Of a stretch of 64,000 nt of DNA, positions 60,500 to 64,000 are shown piece after piece; positions within the stretch are counted from its first letter, which is position 1, and every line of letters starts with the position of its first letter. This stretch comes from Rattus norvegicus (lineage: Eukaryota > Chordata > Mammalia > Rodentia > Muridae). The stretch is from the NCBI RefSeq assembly GCF_036323735.1, contig NC_086026.1, positions 91,136,859 through 91,200,858 of the forward strand, given 5' to 3'. A model generated the notes under the pieces. It made no database searches. It worked only from the letters and a program-made list of their open reading frames with translations, and was not told the DNA's origin. A program made the position numbers and the translations under genes.

Positions 60500-61720
60500 G
60501 TTATTTCATATAATGCACATGATCATTTTTACTTCCAAGTCATCCCAGGTATACCCTCTACCCTTGTGTCCTCCAGAAACAAAAAAAAGAAAATCCAGAG
60601 ACCCCCACCCATTGCCACTCAGAGACTTTGACTAAGCCTTGTGACCTGCCCCTTGCTTGCACTACTCTACTGTGCATGCATGTGGTAGAGAGAAGGGATG
60701 GAAAAGGAAACACTATAGTTTAAGCACTATGAAGAGAGACACAACTGCAGATGTGATGGTATTGAGGAATAGCCTGATAGGAATATCCCATGCTGCTACC
60801 CGAGGCCATGGTGAAGTCCCAGACTATGATGCCACTAAGGTCGAGGTTTGAGTCTGTGGCCCTGCAGCAGCACAGATTTGTGTTGATGACTACAGCTCAA
60901 CTTATCACCAAAGGTCATGCAGATGTCTCTGGTCTAGGTTGCTGCCTAAGTCTATGTTCATGTCCAAGGACTACTTAGAGCTGGCCCCACACTTCAACAG
61001 CTGCAGCACTGGAGAGAGCATGCTGTAAAACTTCTCTGGACAGCACCGTAGAGCAGATCATGGTTGAGAGGGGGTGGGGGAATGAGGCTACCTGAGGCTG
61101 GAGAGCAGAAGAGATGGCCCTGCCCATTGCCAGCTGCAGCTCTTGTGTTACTTAAGGCAGTGACAGAGAGCAACCCCCTGGTGGTGTGGTTGCAGTAGAG
61201 CGTGTGGACTGACCAACTCAGATACTACCCGGGCCCAGATCAAGTGATTTGAGTTGGTCCACCCCAATACCTAGCCCATCTATAAACTACTGAAGCTCCT
61301 GAAGGGGCCAGTCCAGAAGATCTGAAGCTCTAGGATCTCCATGAAACTGGGCAACAACAGGATATCAGAGAAGAGTCCCAGTAAGAATCCAGTATTGCAA
61401 TCCAGAAACCAGAGAATTGAAACTAAAGCAATGACTCATTGCAAGGAATATTTACAAGTAATGCTACTTGGATAAAAAGATAAGATGTGTGACATAATTT
61501 TTTTGGTGGGGGGGTCAGGGTTGGTTAGTTGGTTGGCTTGGTTTTCCTTTCTCATTTTTAAATTTAAATTATTTATTCATTTAGGTTTTGTTCTTTGTTT
61601 TTCTTTATTTATCTATTTGTATATTTTGGTTAAGATACTATAAGGGCAGAAGTTGATTATAAAGGATCAGAGAGATGAGTAGGATTGAGGTGCTGATGTG
61701 AAATTCATAAAGAATCCAAA
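60500..61720 (+). repeat. Satellite-like rodent repeat, copy 2
   Basis: A lead segment with 'cttccaagtcatcccaggta', about five ~37-bp units (60797-60975), a GC-richer body ('gctgcagcactggagagagc', 'ctactgaagctcctgaaggg', 'gagaagagtcccagtaagaa') and the terminal 'gctgatgtgaaattcataaa' block matching the end of copy 1. Longer body than copy 1. Confidence 0.65.
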
Positions 61721-61880
61721 ACAGTTGAAGGAGGAGGAGGAAAAGGAGGAGGAAGAGGAGGAGAAAGAGGAAGAGGAAGAGAAAAAGGAGGAGGAAAAAG
61801 AAAAGTAAAAGAAGGAGGAGGAAGAAGAGAAGAAAGAGAAAGAGGAGGAGGAGAAACAGGAAGAGGAGGAGGAGAAGACC
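61721..61880. repeat. GGA/GAA-rich purine tract
   Basis: 160 bp of almost pure purine (GGA, GAA, AAA mixtures) at the tail of copy 2. Its complement accounts for the proline/serine-rich minus-strand frame at 61705-61902. Confidence 0.95.
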
Positions 61881-61934
61881 TAGTGTGATTTGTGTTCATC
61901 ATATAATCACAGAAGCATAATTAAACTCCCAGTA

Positions 61935-62070
61935 GCTGGGCTTCATGCTGGCATCCATAATCCATGTTGTGCTGCCACCCCAGACTGTGTTAATACCCAT
62001 GGTTCATGTGTATGTCTATGCCCTGTGCTACCACCAGAGGCCAGCAGCCATCAGTGGTCTATCCTACCAC
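61935..62070 (+). repeat. Satellite-like rodent repeat, copy 3 (units only)
   Basis: Three to four units with 'ttcatgctggcatcc', 'gtgctgccacc', 'cccatggttcatgtg' and 'gtgctaccaccagaggcca'. No body follows before the L1 poly-T at 62216. Confidence 0.65.
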
Positions 62071-62215
62071 TAACAGTCATTGTATCACTGCTTTTTTCTC
62101 TTTTATCACATTAGTATTTTGTTTAGCTGCATTGCTAAGCCAATACTTACATCACTCCTTGCAACAGTACTTGGTTGATCAAACACCACAGACTTGGTAA
62201 CCCAAACACAAACTC

Positions 62216-63745
62216 TTTTTTTTTTTTTATTAACTAGAGTATTTCTTATATACATTTCGAGTGTTATTCCCTTTCCCGGTATCCGGGCAAACATTCCCCC
62301 TCCACCCTCTCCTTCTTTATGGGTGTTCCCCTCCCAACCCTCCCCCCATTGCCGCCCTCCCCCCACCAGTCTAGTTCACTGGGGGTTCAGTCTTAGCAGG
62401 ACCCAGGGCTTCCCCTTCCACTGGTGCTCTTACTAGCATATTCATTGCTACCTATGAGGTCAGAGTCCAGGGTCAGTCCATGTATAGTCTTTAGGTAGTG
62501 GCTTAGTCCCTGGAAGCTCTGGTTGCTTGGCATTGTTGTACATATGGAGTCTCGAGCCCCTTCAAGCTCTTCCAGTTCTTTCTCTGATTCCTTCAACGGG
62601 GGTCCTATTCTCAGTTCAGTGGTTTGCTGCTGGCATTCGCCTCTGTATTTGCTGTATTCTGGCTGTGTCTCTCAGGAGCGATCTACATCCGGCTCCTGTC
62701 AGTCTGCACTTCTTTGCTTCATCCATCTTGTCTAATTGGGTGGCTGTATATGTATGGGCCACATGAGGGGCAGGCTCTGAATGGGTGTTCCTTCAGTCTC
62801 TGTTTTAATCTTTGCCTCTCTCTTCCCTGCCAAGGGTATTCTTGTTCCACTTTTAAAGAAGGAGTGAAGCATTCACATTTTGATCATCTGTCTTGAGTTT
62901 CATTTGTTCTAGGCATCTAGGGTAATTCAAGCATTTGGGCTAATAGCCACTTGTCAATGAGTGCATACCATGTATGTCTTTCTGTGATTGGGTTAGCTCA
63001 CTCAGGATGATCTTTTCCAGTTCCAACCATTTGCCTACGAATTTCATAAAGTCGTTGATTTTTATAGCTGAGTAATATTCCATTGTGTAGATGTACCACA
63101 TTTTCTGTATCCATTCCTCTGTTGAAGGGCATCTGGGTTTTTTCCAGCTTCTGGCTATTATAAATAAGGCTGCAATGAACATAGTGGAGCACGTGTCTTT
63201 TTTATATGTTGGGGCATCTTTTGGGTATATGCCCAAGAGAGGTATAGCTGGATCCTCAGGCAGTTCAATGTCCAATTTTCTGAGGATCCTCCAGACTGAT
63301 TTCCAGAATGGTTGTACCAGTTTGCAATCCCACCAACAATGGAGGAGTGTTCCTCTTTCTCTGCATCCTCGCCAGCATCTGTTGTCCCCTGAGTTTTTGA
63401 TCTTAGCCATTCTCACTGGTGTGAGGTGAAATCTCAGAGTTGTTTTGATTTGCATTTCCCTTATGACTAAAAATGTTGAACATTTCTTTAGGTGTTTCTC
63501 AGCCATTCGGCATTCCTCAGCTGTGAATTCTTTGTTTAGCTCTGAACCCCATTTTTAATAGGGTTATTTGTTTCCCTGCGGTCTAACTTCTTGAGTTCTT
63601 TGTATATTTTGGATATAAGGCCTCTATCTGTTGTAGGATTGGTAAAGATCTTTTCCCAATCTGTTGGTTGCCGTTTTGTCCTAACCACAGTGTCCTTTGC
63701 CTTACAGAAGCTTTGCAGTTTTATGAGATCCCATTTGTCAATTCT
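62216..63745 (-). mobile_element. Young rat L1 (minus), interrupted or truncated in ORF2
   Basis: Poly-T 62216-62229, full young 3' UTR with polypyrimidine tract (62297-62364), the ORF2 stop at 62940 and ORF2 up to 63745. At that point the ORF2 text ('cccatttgtcaattc') meets the poly-T of another L1. Whether its 5' part resumes beyond base 64000 cannot be seen. Confidence 0.93.
62940..63745 (-). pseudogene. L1 ORF2 C-terminal fragment
   Basis: A clean 188-codon open stretch (62940-63506) carries 'MAEKHLKKCST', the intact Cys/His motif 'CWRGCRERGTLLHCWWDC', 'LELPEDP' type text ('IELPEDPAIPLLGIYPKDAP') and 'MWYIYTMEYYSAIK', ending at the normal ORF2 stop. Upstream, loss of one A in an A-run near 63555 shifts the frame. 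It lacks endonuclease and RT domains. The methionine at 63506 is internal to ORF2, not a real start. Confidence 0.92.
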
Positions 63746-64000
63746 TTTTTTTTTTTTTTATTAACTTGAGTATTTCTTATATACATTTCGAGTGTTATTC
63801 CCTTTCCCGGTTTCCGGGCAAACATCCCCCTCCCCCCTCCCCTTCCTTATGGGTGTTCCCCTCCCAACCCTCCCCCATTGCCGCCCTCCCCCCATAGACT
63901 ACTTCACTGTGGGTTCAGTCTTAGCAGGACCCAGGGCTTCCCCTTCCACTGGTGCTCTTACTAGGATATTCATTGCTACCTATGGGGTCAGAGTCCAGGG
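63746..64000 (-). mobile_element. Second young rat L1, 3' end only (runs off window)
   Basis: Poly-T 63746-63761, then the same young 3' UTR start as at 12371 and 62216: 'attaacttgagtatttct', 'cccggtttccggg', the polypyrimidine tract, and 'ggacccagggcttccccttc'. The element continues past base 64000. Confidence 0.93.

Noticed and set aside
61705..61902. Proline/serine-rich minus-strand frame
   Set aside because: Translation of the complement of a purine (GGA/GAA) tract.

Overview
This is about 64 kb of non-coding nuclear DNA from a murid rodent, almost certainly rat (Rattus). The diagnostic pieces are two ID SINEs with their tRNA-Ala/BC1-like head, rat-type B2 SINEs, and several young LINE-1 copies with the rat-style G-rich 3' UTR. 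I found no exon, conserved reading frame, structured RNA gene or CpG island that supports a host gene. The longer open frames are decayed L1 ORF2, antisense shadows of L1, or translated microsatellites. The window reads as AT-rich intergenic (or deep intronic) DNA built up by repeated retrotransposition.

Layout. 1-10 kb: old (Lx-like) L1 3' ends in both orientations; one (5724-6670) has a 29-bp target-site duplication (TSD), and another (7502-10051) has the inverted-5' structure of twin priming. 12.4-18.8 kb: two young L1s head to head, a 1.1-kb 5'-truncated minus copy (12371-13449) and a plus copy with an almost full-length but frameshifted ORF2 (14076-18810), whose 3' UTR carries an ID element. 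18.8-30.6 kb: mostly unassigned AT-rich sequence, with a 67-bp minisatellite (22284-22457), short L1 3' ends and diverged repeats. 30.6-36.4 kb: the densest stratum, a B2 beside an older B3-like SINE, then an old L1 with ORF1, RT-domain and 3' UTR remnants into which a class II ERV solo LTR, an ID and a class I ERV solo LTR were later inserted. 39.5-46 kb: an ERV 3' end, more L1 3' UTRs, a 97-bp tandem duplication and old L1 ORF2 debris. 48.8-54.5 kb: another B2, an L1 nested in the ORF2 of an older L1, and a further L1 3' end. 56-62 kb: a B3/B4 SINE and three pieces of one repeat family built on degenerate ~37-bp units. 62.2-64 kb: a young minus-strand L1 with a second young L1 joined to it inside ORF2, running off the window.

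Nothing here works together as a genetic system. The biology is that of L1 machinery (target-primed reverse transcription with L1 endonuclease) acting for itself and for SINEs, plus ERV integration and recombination to solo LTRs. I found no novel gene system. The items most worth checking are the twin-priming structure, the nested-insertion series, the minisatellite, the ~37-bp-unit family and a small stem-loop shared by the young L1 3' ends. Family names and edges come from reading the sequence, not from database searches.
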